NCBI RefSeq assembly: GCF_026914185.1
Contig: NC_070571.1
Coordinates: 248,001 to 312,000, forward strand
Source of the DNA: Puccinia triticina
Lineage: Eukaryota; Basidiomycota; Pucciniomycetes; Pucciniales; Pucciniaceae
Direction of reading: 5' to 3'
DNA: 64,000 nucleotides
Part shown: positions 7,814 to 18,769 of the stretch, one piece after another
How the letters are laid out: each line of letters begins with the position of its first letter
Position numbering within the stretch: the stretch's first letter is position 1
Notes under the pieces: generated by a model
Database searches by the model: none
What the model was told of the DNA's origin: nothing
Seen by the model: the letters and a program-made list of their open reading frames with translations, nothing else
Position numbers and translations under genes: made by a program

Positions 7814-10800
7814 GTGGCGGATGTCGATTTTGGAGCCATGACGGCAGAATTAGACGTAAGTACTCGCGCTATTGTTGATTCGGGTGCTACCCATCACCTC
7901 ACGGGAGAACTCCGTCTCCTCCATAACTTCTGGTTACTCAAAGCCCCCATTGCTTTGAATGTGGCTACATCAGGGTCAGGAGCCTACATATCTGGCGCTG
8001 GAGAACTCCATTTCCGAGGGCCCGGGGACACTACCATAACTATCTCTGGTGTGTTATTCTGTGAGCAGGCACGTTCCACTCTCATATCTCTGGCGGCCCT
8101 CCGGAAAGCTAACTGGTCGTTTGCATATGCCAATCTCAGTGACGATTTCGTCATCTTTGACACACAAGGTGTGCAAATGTTCCGATGCCCTTTTGAGCGA
8201 GCGAAGAACAGGTGGTGCATCCCATATCCGATTGTTGTCCGACCCGCTCGACCGTCTTCGTTTCTGGTTTCATCTTCAGATTTCCCTATTGTTCCTATCT
8301 CTCCCAAACCGCTGTCTGATTCCCCTTGCTCAACAATTCCTGCATCTGTCCCTCCTTTGACTGTCGAATCTGTTTCTCATCTGCCTTTCTCTACTGAAAT
8401 CAAAGGCTCTGATGCCGTTTCCTCTACTCCCGTTGCGTCCAACGCTGAGGCACTCGCCAATACGACAAATGATCCTTTTGTCACTCCATTTGAACGGGTT
8501 TATCCGTCTTCATGGAGAGCCGAATCACTCACTGAGGCAGAAAAAGTACTACTTTTTTGGCATTGGCTTTTCGGGCACGTCAGTCTCCGAAAAATCAGGT
8601 CCTTGATCAAACAACGTCTGGGTTTTGGACTGCCATCTGATCTACCACCCGGGAAGATACACTGTCCCGTATGTGCTATCACGAAGAGTACCAGCCTCAA
8701 TCCTCTGAACAGTACGATGAGGAGGCCAGAGAGACTCGAAATACTTTGCACAGATCTAATGGGACCTTTCCCAATAGAGTCCATTGATGGGGCGAAATAC
8801 CTGCTGACTCTGCGTGATGTAGCAACAGGTTATTCCTATGTACGCAGTCTGAAAGCAAAGTCTGAAGCAAATGACGTCCTGATCGAGATCATCAGGAAAC
8901 TAGAGAAACAAACCGGAGATGTGGTGAAAATTCTCCGCAGCGACAACGGCAGAGAATTTGCCAGCAAGACTTTTTCCAATTTTTTGAAGGAAAAGGGCAT
9001 TATTGCCGAGCAATCCCTGCCGTATCATCATTATCAAAATGGAGTAGTGGAACGTTTCAACCGTACAGTTGCAGATATGGGCCGCACGGTTTTAAGCGAC
9101 AGCAGTCTACCGCGTTCCTTTTGGAACTATGCTTTTCTTTGGGCAAACCACATCCTCAACAGGGTGCCGAAAAAAGCAAGCAAAGGAAAGACGCCGTATG
9201 AGGCTATGTTCAACAGGCCGCCTAATTTCAACACATTCCGCGTTTTTGGCTCCAAGGCATACATTCACATTCCTGTTGAGAAGCGCAATAAGCTTGAGGA
9301 CAGAGCGTATGAGGCACACGTGGTGGCTCATCTAGAAGCTAGCAAAGGCTGGCTTTTCTATCTGCCTGTTGAGAACAAATTTGTGTCCTCGGCCATGGTA
9401 CGGTTCGTCGACAGCATTCCGCGTGTAACACTGCCTCAGCCAAAGGCAGCTGTTGATAAAGCGCCATCTGACGCGTCGGATGAAGTGGTATCTAATTTCA
9501 TTGCGCGTCAGATTGAGCTAGGAAATTTTGTCAATGAAATGGAATTCGAAAATCAGGAGCTCCTCGTTGACGCTGTACTCCAGTCCTGCGCTTTTTTCGG
9601 GATTGACATTCCCAAGACCTTTAAACAGGCCATGAAGTCAACAGCTAAAGACAAATGGGCTAGGGCAATAGCGGAAGAACTCTTGAACCTACAACAGATG
9701 GATGTCTGGGAATCCAAACCCATGCCCGCAGGGACAAAACCCCTTGATGGGCGCTGGGTTTTTGCCAAGAAGAGCGGTGCGGATGGGCTTTCCCACCGTT
9801 TCAAAGCCCGCTACGTGGCTAAAGGCTTCAAACAAGTGGCTGGAAAGGATTTCAATCTGACGTTTGCGCCGACGGCGACGTTTGTTTCTCTCCGGCTGTT
9901 GTTAGCGGTGGCGGCACGTTTTAACTGGCCTGTGCACAGCTTTGATTTTTTTGGCGGCATATCTAAACTCGCCTATTGATGAGGAGGTCTGGGTGAAACC
10001 CCCAGAAGGCGTTAATGTCCCGGAAGGACACGGTTTCCTACTCAAGAAGGCGTTATACGGTACGCGACAAGCAGCGCGATGTTGGTGGCTCCACCTGAGA
10101 GCTATCCTTGACAAATTGGGATATTCACCGTCGCAGTATGACAACAGTCTCTACATACTGCGTCACGTAAAGGAATCAGGCGTGATTTGGATACACGTAG
10201 ATGATGGAGTTGTGACCGCATCCAGCGAGGTTTTAATGCGCAAGCTGGAGGCGGATCTGAAGGACGTTCTCCGAATCAAGTGGAGCCCTCAGCTGGACTC
10301 AATTGTTGGTGTAAACATTGAACGCAGCACTGAAGGTTTCATTCTCACTCAGCCTAAGCTCATTCGCACGATCCTAGCTGAGGAATGGGATGGGGTTCAA
10401 GTTGCAAAAACCCCTCTGCCGACGAACTTCAATGCACCTACTGAGGAGGGAGACCCGTCCTCCTCGACCAGTTATCTGCATATCTTGGGTATGTTCAGCT
10501 ATCTAGCTGTTGGAACTTGGCCCGATATTGCGTTTGCGGTAAATTATCTCGCGCGGTTCTCGGCGAAACCTAGTGTGACACACTGGAAAGGCCTACGCCA
10601 TTTGGTGAACTACCTGGCGGGTACTACTGATCAACGTCTTTGCCTTTTTCCTAAGGAAAACCCACGGGCGCTGGTGACTTACTGTGACGCCTCGTGGGGT
10701 GGCGAGTTCTCTCGATCAGCCTATGGAGTCCTGATACAATTTTTGGGATGTCCGGTTCTCTGGGTCGCAAGGCGACAAGCGTCGGTGGCGGCTTTGACCT

Positions 10801-11126
10801 GTCATGCGGAGTACATGGCCCTGGGTGCCGCCACACGTCACACTCTCTGGGTACGTCATCTGCTGAAAGACATCCTTAAAATAGATTTTGTCGGGCACCT
10901 CCACTGCGACACTCAATCGGCAGTTAAGGTAGGTACTGACGACACGGCCAACAAACGCACTAGGCATACTGATAGGGATTTTTATATCACTAATGAAGCG
11001 CTGTTTTGTAAACTAACCACTTTAAGTTGGGTTCCCACAGCAGAGCAGCGGGCTGACATTTTCACCAAGAGTCTGCCTCCGGAACTGTTCCGCAGGATGC
11101 GGAGTTTCCTCCTACAACCTGAATGA
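7814..11126 (+). pseudogene. pol: Copia pol: protease, integrase, RT, RNase H; one frameshift
   Basis: Two overlapping frames make one copia pol. The first (7814-9979) has the protease motif VDSGA (D22), the integrase zinc finger (H...H...C-P-V-C) and the catalytic triad D314, D377, E413 (35 residues between the last two), then the start of RT. The second (9942-11126) resumes inside RT, with the catalytic HVDD at residues 85-88, and ends with a copia RNase H (TYCDASWGG, AEYMAL). The break lies in a run of seven T near 9945-9951 and is a one-base length change. Domain order with integrase before RT identifies Ty1/copia. The frameshift disables this copy. Confidence 0.88.
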
Positions 11127-11251
11127 TTGATTTTTTTTTTCTCTCTCTTCTCTCCACTTCCTTTATTCTCCCTTTCTCTTAGAACTCAAAACTCTCTGTG
11201 TTCACTTCTTCTTTATTTTTTATTATTTTTTTATTATTATTTTTTGACTAG

Positions 11252-11424
11252 TGTTGTAAATAGGGTCTTGCGGCTAGGCAAGGGGGTGGCTCTTGTAACC
11301 TAACCGATTAGGTTACAATCGGTGACACTCGCCTACCCCGAAGACCATACTGAGTCACCCGGAGAATAAGCTGCAGAGCTGATTCTCCACCAATTCATAG
11401 ATATTCATTGCTTTTGTCTCATTA
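11252..11424 (+). repeat. Right copia LTR (5' boundary approximate)
   Basis: The 3' end is fixed by the match to 1-33. A TGTTGTAAAT at 11,252 is the likeliest start, giving about 173 bp, but no clear polypurine tract precedes it, so the start could lie further left in the pyrimidine-rich stretch after the pol stop. Confidence 0.5.
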
Positions 11425-12345
11425 CCTTTCCTGGGTCACTAGACACTAAAACAAGCCCCCCAATCTACGATTGGAAGGTTTATGTAGTGATAGTGGAGGT
11501 GTATCAAAAGATAGCCTACTTCAAACAAGTGGCTTAGGGGATATGGGTGATGTAACCGGTGCTGAGCGAGTCGTGAGTTGATATGGTCCGTGTGTTGCCG
11601 CAAAGAGGTTGTGGAACACCCTGACAGAGGGTTTGATGATGATTGAGTGATGTAATAGTGTTGTTGTATGTATGTAATTGTTATGTAATAAGGGTAAAAC
11701 CACAATATAGTGGGGGCTAATACTGTAGAGTGAGCAAGTGTTGTACTGTTATGGGGTAAGCTGAGTGCAAGTAGTTTGCTGAGAGAAATTACAACTGGGG
11801 GGAGGAGAGCCTCCTTAAATAGAAAAGAGTGAGGGATTTTAGCTCCAGGGGAACCAGGGAATGAGGGATTTTAGCTGCCCTGAGCTGTCAAATGAGGGAT
11901 TTTGGCTGGTGGTACAGCCTAGATGAGGGAATTTAGCCTGATTGACAGGTCACATGATGTAATGATGAGGGAATTTAGCTGGTGAGAAAGTGGAGGTGAG
12001 AGGTTTGAGTTTGGCCTATGATGTCATTGACGTATGATGTCATTGGGTCATCTGATCATCTGTACTGCCCCTGTCTGTCAAATGATGTCATGCGAGGGAA
12101 TTTAGCTAGCCTGAGCTGTCAACTGATGTTGTGTGTAAGCTGCATGAGGGGTTTTTGCTAGCTTGACACCTGCATGAACTGCAGCCCCTATTACACTAGT
12201 CTGCATGCACCTGCATGAGCCTGCATAAGACTGCATAAGACTGCATAATCCTGCATAAGCCTGCATGACACGTGCATAACACAATGTAATGAGTGCAGCT
12301 GATGAGGTAAAGCATATGTAAAGGGTAGACAAGTGTCAGAGCGGA
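11425..12345 (-). repeat. LTR fragment of the R (gypsy) family
   Basis: 11,425-11,830 aligns by eye with 61,703-62,115, the 3' LTR end of the minus-strand chromovirus at the window's right edge (shared CTTTCCTGG-TCACTAGACAC, hairpin, TATA region). The copia LTR abuts its terminal bases, so copia inserted at the edge of this LTR. A TATA-like TATTTAAGG (minus) sits at 11,813-11,822. Further right are short GAGGGAATTTAGCT and CTGCATRA repeats. The right boundary is not sharp. Confidence 0.55.
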
Positions 12346-12754
12346 CCATGTAACGGATTACATGGTCCTGGGTAAGGGTGGTTCATGTAACGGATTACAT
12401 GACCTGAGTATGGTGTTTGTGTGCGTGAAACTGGCTGATGGTGTCTTGAAGGGGTTGTATCTTCTGATCCAGAGGGGTGTAAGGTGTGTTGTCCATGGTA
12501 TCCTGTGTAGTTTTGGCCGTAGAATCCAATGGTGTCGCCGTATTGGTTGATTTGTGAGTGTACATATGAGAAAATGGAAAATTTTGAAATGGGCTAGATG
12601 GGTAACCATAGAGCATACCACACCGGCACAGGCCGGTCCTCGGGAGGACGCACAACTCTCGATGACCGGGCTGTACCGGTCATCAAGAGGACACACATCT
12701 CCTCTCAATGACCGGTCAATCACCGGTCATTGAGTGACTCACACAGCCATGTCG
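12346..12754. other. Unassigned repeat-like sequence
   Basis: No gene seen. It holds two copies of CATGTAACGGATTACATG (about 12,348 and 12,388) and scattered CCGGTCATTGAG-type motifs that lead into the tandem array. Confidence 0.4.
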
Positions 12755-13034
12755 ATGGCCGGTACTGACCAGCCATCAAGAGGACTACATCTCGATGGCC
12801 CGTACTGAGCGGCCATTGAGAGGACTGCAAGTCGATGGCCGGTACTGATCGGCCATTGAAAGGACTGTACGTCAATGGCCGGTACTGACCGGCCATTGAG
12901 AGGACTACATCTCAATGGCCGGTGCTGACCGACCATTGAGAGGACTGCATCTTGATGGCCGGTACTGACCGGCCATTGAAAGGACTGCACGTCAATGGCC
13001 GGTCAGTACTGGCCATTGAGAGGACCGGTATTGC
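12755..13034. repeat. Tandem array, 40-bp unit, about 7 copies
   Basis: Unit begins ATGGCCGGTACTGACC, continues with GGCCATTGAGAGGACT and repeats every 40 bp with few differences. Each unit contains the inverted pair GGCC-GGTACTGACC-GGCC, so single strands can fold. The apparent ORFs across it are artefacts of the repeat. Confidence 0.85.
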
Positions 13035-13489
13035 ACCTCTTGTGCTGACCAGCCATCGGGGAGTCGGGGGTAGCCGGTTTCACAACCTGGAGGTGCTACT
13101 TTGGGAACCTTGCGGTGTGAAAGAGACCTCGGTCAGGAAGCTAAAACTGTGCCGCAGTCGCGCGAGCCTGGGATCTAGTCCCTCAGATAGTCCCCCGCGG
13201 TGGAGATGCTCTTACACTTTTATAACATACCATATCACCCCTCTTATCTGCAATAACCACTGAGCTCACTCTCATATCACTGGTTGCATATCACGCACCT
13301 GTCACAAGTTACCCGGTTCCTGGTTCAACTCCCGACTAAGACATATACCCTTCTCAGTCCAGACAACTCTTCTCAACTTTCTATACCACCCTCTCGAAGA
13401 CCTGTGTTCAACCCCCACCGGAAACATCAAGTCAACTTTCACCCTTTCCATCATCATAAACCCTCTCAACTCTCACATACCTGTCATCA

Positions 13490-13655
13490 AACAACTTCAT
13501 CTGGAACTAGACCAGACCTATCACTTGATTAAAACTTGCCAAGCTTAGCTTGGTGGGTCTTGTTATCTGATAGTATAGAAGGGCAGAGTTTTGCACCTCC
13601 ATCATCCCCTTCTCCATTCAGCAAAAGGGTTTCACAACCGCTTTTGAGTCTTACA
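13490..13655 (+). repeat. 3' end of an A-like LTR, diverged
   Basis: Matches the last about 165 bp of the element A LTRs (CATCTGGAAC, CTATCACTT-ATTAAAACTTGCC, hairpin at 13,539-13,553, CAAAAGGGTTTCA, terminal TTTTGAGTCTTACA) with scattered substitutions. The left part (13,200-13,490) has the same base composition but no match I can read confidently. CCCGCGGTGGAGATGCTC at about 13,193-13,210 matches the TIR of the MITE at 52,356-52,734. Confidence 0.7.
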
Positions 13656-13673
13656 GCGCTGCAGGGGGCCCAT

Positions 13674-14343
13674 GATTACATATTGTTTGTCAAGACTCGG
13701 GCTTGGGCCCAGAGCACAGGTTGCGCAAGGAACTGAACCCTAACCCAGCAAGGGGGATCGGTGAGTCCGTGCTTCCCTCAGGCACATGCATATGCATGAT
13801 GCTCCCAGGCAGAAGGATTAAGCTAACGCTAATCCTCTGCTCCCAACTAGCCACATCATCAAACGACGAAGTGCCTCAGCAATACCAGCAAACTCAACCA
13901 TCAACAAGGTAAGAGAATTGCGGTATCGTCACAGCTAGGTCAAGCAGTGCTGACAGGAACTCTTCTCTGTTACAGCACGCTTGCTACCGACGCCAACCCA
14001 GACCTTAAAGGTCCCAGCCTCAGCGACAGAATAACTGTGCCCACCTTAGGTGGTAAGTACTTTGCTGTAGAGCCTAACAGACTTAAGCGGAGATCTTACC
14101 GTGAGCTTAAATGATGAAACAGATACCATCAGCTCCGGAAGTCTTGTGAGTTGAATCGGCCCGTGTTGAGCGCTCTGCCGTTTGATCTTAAGTAAGAGAA
14201 TCATCTCTTACAAGGCTTCCATAAAGGAAGAACCCAAACTGACTGCTCATGCAGCTGCACTAAACAGACGCTTCCGTCCTAATCACAAATACGTGATCCC
14301 AGCTGCATTGCCCATACCAGAGTCGGTCAAGATCCGCTCTTAG
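13674..14343 (+). CDS. 3' part of an unidentified five-exon gene, 5' end missing
   Basis: Exons read as about 13,674-13,760, 13,851-13,908, 13,976-14,052, 14,123-14,145 and 14,215-14,343. Donors are GTGAGT, GTAAGA, GTAAGT and GTGAGT; acceptors all end in AG (one TTACAG, one AACAG), and a GCTAAC branch-like site lies in the first intron. One frame stays open through all junctions to TAG 14,341-14,343, and an AATAAA follows at about 14,418. The visible protein is small, polar and rich in Ser, Thr, Pro and Gln, ending in a basic Arg/Lys stretch. There is no ATG in frame after the upstream stop near 13,672, and an LTR end lies 19 bp upstream, so the 5' end was probably lost by LTR insertion or lies in an unseen exon. 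I do not recognise the family. Confidence 0.55.
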
Positions 14344-15048
14344 GTACCTATTGTTTCTTTATTTGTATTTCTTTCTCTAAGTCTCTGGATATGCCAGATG
14401 GACCTCTCTAATCAAGAAATAAAATCTTAGTTCTGTGAAACTTTACATTGTTTGTCCCTTCCGGTGAGTTGGGCGGCAATGTGAGCCTGGGTGCAGCAGC
14501 TTTGGCTGGTGTTGGGCTAGGTTGCTGGTCGCGATTTTTTCCCATCTTGAATGGAAAAAAAAAAACATTTTCTTCTTTTGTATTTTGTGAGCTTGTGGGG
14601 TAAATCATGTATAATAGCATAAATTTGATGTTCTTTTGTATTTGTTTGAGCTTGTGGGGTAAATGATGTATTTTGTTTTCTTAAATGGGTCTATTATATG
14701 GGGAAACCCTTGAATTTTTTTTCTACAAATCTCTAGTTTTAATAAACTTGGATTCCTTGTACAGATATCTTTTCACATATTAAACCCTTTACATACATTG
14801 CTCATCATGTACTATGCCTATTGTACACATTACATCATTGGATCTGTGCTTACCTCTTTCAGTAGTGCTCATCATTACAAGTTGTTACTATATTCATATC
14901 ATCTTCCCCATTTGTACAATCTTTCTTCCCATAGCCAGAATTCCTCTTGATTTCTCATCCTTCAGCTGAACATAAGATAGACTGTTTCCCCCCCACTTGT
15001 AGATTCCCCAGTGAAGATTATGTTGAAATTACTCAGGTGAAAATAATT
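14344..15048. other. AT-rich intergenic stretch with a duplicated segment and an LTR-like repeat
   Basis: TGTGAGCTTGTGGGGTAAAT-type sequence occurs twice (about 14,586 and 14,646). 14,760-14,940 matches 51,540-51,710 (shared TACTATGCCTATTGTACACA and CCCCATTTGTACAATCTT), so it belongs to a dispersed family. No gene. Confidence 0.5.
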
Positions 15049-15122
15049 GTGTGTTGTGGGATTTGAACCCACAACATTCTACATTCAGGAGAGCTGCTCT
15101 TATACCACTGAGATAAACACAC
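15049..15122 (-). other. tRNA-like sequence (pseudogene or SINE head)
   Basis: On the minus strand a 7-bp acceptor stem (GTGTGTT with AACACAC) and a perfect T arm (GTGGG-TTCAAAT-CCCAC) are present, plus A-box-like TATCTCAGTGG and B-box GGTTCAAATCC. The anticodon stem pairs poorly (3 of 5) and no trustworthy anticodon can be assigned. Confidence 0.5.
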
Positions 15123-15200
15123 AGTTGGCCTTCAGTACTGGTGATTTTTTGATATTAGATCATATAGCTTGGCCACTCAAATGGGGCTTGAAGCACAATT

Positions 15201-15241
15201 TGATCCTTTTGGGAGTGCCTGCCGGGCACTCCCAAAAGGAT
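15201..15241. repeat. Perfect inverted repeat (hairpin)
   Basis: GATCCTTTTGGGAGTGCC and its exact reverse complement are separated by a few bases. Found just downstream of the tRNA-like element. Confidence 0.8.
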
Positions 15242-17100
15242 CATCAGCCCCTTCCTTTGTAGGCACAAAAGTTGATACCCGTTGAGATCCAAAGGGTCCA
15301 CCAAGAGGCAATTGGTAAGCTTCTTGTTTGTACACTGGAACGGATGCGGGATATTGCACGTTGTGTTGTCAAAGTCCAGCGGAGTTTGATCCTTCCAAGG
15401 GTTGACGCGCAGCATTTGCCTGAGATCAACTGAAACAATGGAAAAAAAGCTGGTGTTATGGTGCTGTGGTAGTGGAGGGGGAAGGGTGGTGTGGTTTAGC
15501 AACAAAAAGGTGTTTCTTTCCCAAAGCTGCTTGGCTGCAGGTTCAAAACCAATCCTGGGTGGAAGCGTACTGAGGGTTGCTACTGGCACCCGGCAACGGC
15601 AGGGTTTTGGGAGCATCAAAAGTTGTGGGCAAGCATTGCGGTATCACTGTTGCAATGCGGAGAACTGGGTCCGTTGGAAGGGGTGAAGGGGGGGGGGGGG
15701 GGGGGTGAAGATGAAACATGAATCACTGGGAGGAAATAAATGGCAAATTCAAAACCACATACCCAAAATCCACCTAACTGAAGAAGACCATTATGCTGGA
15801 TTGAGAACTCCACGACCCCAATGTGTTTGTTGGCAAGTTTCAATTATCCCAAAGTGGGTGCAAGAGGAGGCAGGCTGGTTGGCATAAATAGGCTGGTGTT
15901 GGGGGATTTTTCTGCACTGTTTGATCTCCCCAGTTCCACTTGGGCTGGTTGAGACAAGCTTGTCCTTGATCACCTCCCCCACTTGCACTTGCAAGTGGCC
16001 GGCGGGATTAAGTAACAACTCAATTGCAACCCTTTCGCACTTGCGCAGGTAGTTAGAACCCCGTTGTTACTTCGCAATTGCAAAGCGGCGGGCATGACCA
16101 AATTATAAATGTTAATTTCCCCTGATGCATGTGCACAGGCTGAACAAAATTATCTGTGTACCACCATTTGGTGGTTATTTTTAAATTTTGATAGGGGGTT
16201 TCCAGGGTCCTGCTCCAAGGTGGTGCTGTCAACCCTATTTCATGAGCAGACAAACCATCATATCTCTACCTCCCACTGTGAGAACTCCTTTTGGATGGGT
16301 TGGCAGTCCTTTGAGGGGGACATGACAATATGATATTCCAGCTAAGTAATACTGCTGTTACGGTGTGGTGGTTAAGTTTGGCGCAGGGCACCAAAGTGAC
16401 CAACAAGGTTTGGGCGCGCGGCTGCTGCGGGGCACGAGGTCTCCGCAGGATCTTCAAGCGGCAGAGGCGGAGCGCATAAGCTGGGCGCGCAGCGTGCGGT
16501 CAAAGGCGGCGGAGCTGCGGCGTGCGGAGTGGAGCGGGCTTGCTGAGTTCAGGCAGTCCAGCGATTGGGGGAAGCCGTGGCAGCTGAAGCAGGCTACGTC
16601 AGCAGACGGAGCTGAGGCGGAGGCAGTGTGTGGGATCCTAACACTGGAGGCTGGACAGGGGCTTGGATGATGGATGATCAGGAGTTTGGCGGCTGTCTAC
16701 AGCGAGAAGTGGAGGCGCAGATGAAAACGTGGGAGCAGAGGCATGCGGCGTGCATGGGATGGGAGGAGGATTTCTATTTGTTATTTCTTTTACTTTTGGT
16801 TTATGAAATGCGGCGGAGTTTTCTCTTGGTTTACTCTCTATAGCGGAGTGGAGGAGATTTGTCTACATAAGGGGGAGGTGTTTTCACCCTGCGGGGGATC
16901 TTATCATACTAAATTTACGGACTATTGTTTATCATATTGCAGATTCTTACTCTTTTTCTGCGGATAGTGATTGCAGAGGGAATTATTATGGTTTATTATG
17001 GCTACTTCTTGCTGTGTTTCACGGTGTTTCACAGTGTTTTGCGGTGTTTTGTGGTGTTTTACAGCGTTTGCTTTACTATTTCTACATATTAATATTATTA
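15242..17100. other. Unassigned repeat-like region
   Basis: No gene I can support. It includes an 18-G run near 15,688, a GC-rich block (16,370-16,660) and an AT-rich tail. The many short ORFs have no recognisable domains. Confidence 0.35.
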
Positions 17101-17271
17101 GGGGGTTTCAAAGTTGGCCAGATGCGACTTGCAAAAGTGCATGCAAGCCACACTGTACTACACCCCCTAAGCCTTCTTGAATGTTTTTTTGAAATTTGGT
17201 GTTCAATAAAGCCTTGAACACCAACTTGCAAAAGTGTATGCAAGTTGTACATGGCCAACTTTGAATCCCCC
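17101..17271. mobile_element. 171-bp MITE, hAT-like
   Basis: Ends GGGGGTTTCAAAGTTGGCCA and its near reverse complement, flanked by the 8-bp duplication TATTATTA (17,093-17,100 and 17,272-17,279). No coding capacity. The GGGGG terminus and 8-bp duplication recall the fold-back element at 20,014-21,372. Confidence 0.8.
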
Positions 17272-17514
17272 TATTATTATTGCTTTACGGGTTACTATTC
17301 TTCTGCGTAGTTTGTTATACGCTTATGCTACGCTGAGTTTGGAGTTTCCCTTGACTACTCGGGAATATCTTGCGTAGAAGAAGGTCCGCTCCGGTCATTT
17401 CATACCGGAGGTCCCCGCTCTTCTACCACAACAGGTGGTTTGAAAGACCTGCCCCTCTTATACTACACAGAATTCTGAGAACAAATTTTGTTAGATTATG
17501 AATCTGGCAACTCA

Positions 17515-17585
17515 GGCTTTGTAGCTTAGTGGCAAAGCAGGCACCTAGAGTTAGCCCAACCCGGGTTCAAGTCCTGTTGGAGTCA
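17515..17585 (+). other. tRNA-like sequence
   Basis: Reads as a 71-nt tRNA shape with A-box TAGCTTAGTGG and B-box GGTTCAAGTCC. The acceptor stem closes only with several G-T pairs and the anticodon arm with 3 of 5 pairs. Either a decayed tRNA gene or a Pol III-type SINE head. Confidence 0.45.
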
Positions 17586-18011
17586 TTTCTTTTCTGACAG
17601 ATTTACAGTCTTGAGCTCAAAGAGCCAAGCGTACCTGCAGAGGAAGGAGCACACCAGTAGGTCTAGGAATTTATTGTTGTGGCATTACTTTATGACAGAG
17701 AAAACTTGTATGTAGTAGTCTCTATCAGACCTAGATCATTTTATTGAGTACAAGATGATTACACAACCCTATATGGTGAGATGGGCAAAGAATATAATCA
17801 AGTGAGAATCTTTTTTGGGTCTTGGAAAAACAACTCCCAACTTTTGGGAAAACGACTCCCATACGTCGTCGCGAATATTTTTCGACCAGCGCTCAACGTC
17901 AACCTAGACCATTTTTTTGGGTACCGGTTTTTTGGGAGTTGTTGACCCAAAACAATTTTTTTTTGGGAGTCGTTGTGCTAATTTTTTGTATTATTTTTCA
18001 TTATATTTTTA

Positions 18012-18769
18012 CGGACTTACTTCGCGCACTGCAAAAAGCTCTTCGCGCACTGTGCAGTGCGCGAAGTTTGCAAACACTTCGCGCACTGCGCGTGAAGGGC
18101 GCAACTTTTTCAAATTCTTTTTTGACCAATCAATAGAAAAGCTTATTATTGTCCTCTGTGAATTTATTTGGAGTTTTTTGAAGCTTCCTTGTATGCTTAA
18201 AAATCCCACCAATAAAAAAAACAAGTACAGCCATTTGGGGACCTGGAATTCATATTCCCACCAGTCAAAAAATCCAAATAATTTAGTGAATAATGATACA
18301 TATGAATTCAAACTTTTTAGAATTTTTTGGCCACTTTGTGCAAGAATAAGGCTTTCAAAAATTAGGAAAGTTCACCACTTACTGGCGCATTTTGGCATAT
18401 CTTGAGAAACAGTTACTGGTTTTTGAAAGCCTTGTCCTTGTACAAAGTGGCCAAAAAGTTCTAAAACTTTTAAATACATGTTTAATATGATTCAATAAAC
18501 TAATTGGATTTTTTGGCCTGTGGGAATATGAATTCCAGGTCCCCAAATGGCTGTACTTGTTTTTTTTATTGGTGGGATTTTTAAGCATACAAGGAAGCTT
18601 CAAAAAACTCCAAATAAATTCACAGAGGACAATAATAAGCTTTTCTATTGATTGGTCAAAAAAGAATTTGAAAAAGTTGCGCCCTTCACGCGCAGTGCGC
18701 GAAGTGTTTGCAAATTTCGCGCACTGCACAGTGCGCGAAGAGCTTTTCGCAGTGCGCGAAGTAAGTCCG
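18012..18769. mobile_element. 758-bp fold-back element nested in left arm
   Basis: Ends CGGACTTAC / GTAAGTCCG with 8-bp duplication TATTTTTA (18,004-18,011 and 18,770-18,777). Arms are nearly perfect inverted copies meeting near 18,392. Close to both ends is a CG-rich sub-palindrome built from CTTCGCGCACTG and its complement. Confidence 0.85.

Larger units (their letters stand above)
1..11424 (+). mobile_element. Ty1/copia LTR retrotransposon, decayed, with a nested element
   Basis: The first 33 bases recur at 11,392-11,424, marking the 3' ends of the left and right LTRs. Between them lie a copia-type primer site, a leader, gag with a CCHC knuckle, and pol in copia order (protease, integrase, RT, RNase H). 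The unit is broken at 605-608 by a complete minus-strand element whose CCGC target duplication reappears at 5990-5993. Gag has an in-frame TGA and pol a frameshift, so this copy is inactive. The left LTR is cut by the window edge, so its own target duplication cannot be read. Confidence 0.85.

Noticed and set aside
12739..12990. Repeat protein on the minus strand
   Set aside because: A product of the 40-bp satellite; no independent coding evidence.
12755..13034. CRISPR-like array
   Set aside because: The tandem units are contiguous with no unique spacers, and the genome is clearly eukaryotic.
15688..15710. Run of 18 G as a possible G-quadruplex or telomere-like signal
   Set aside because: A simple homopolymer of uncertain length, not a telomeric repeat, with no supporting context.
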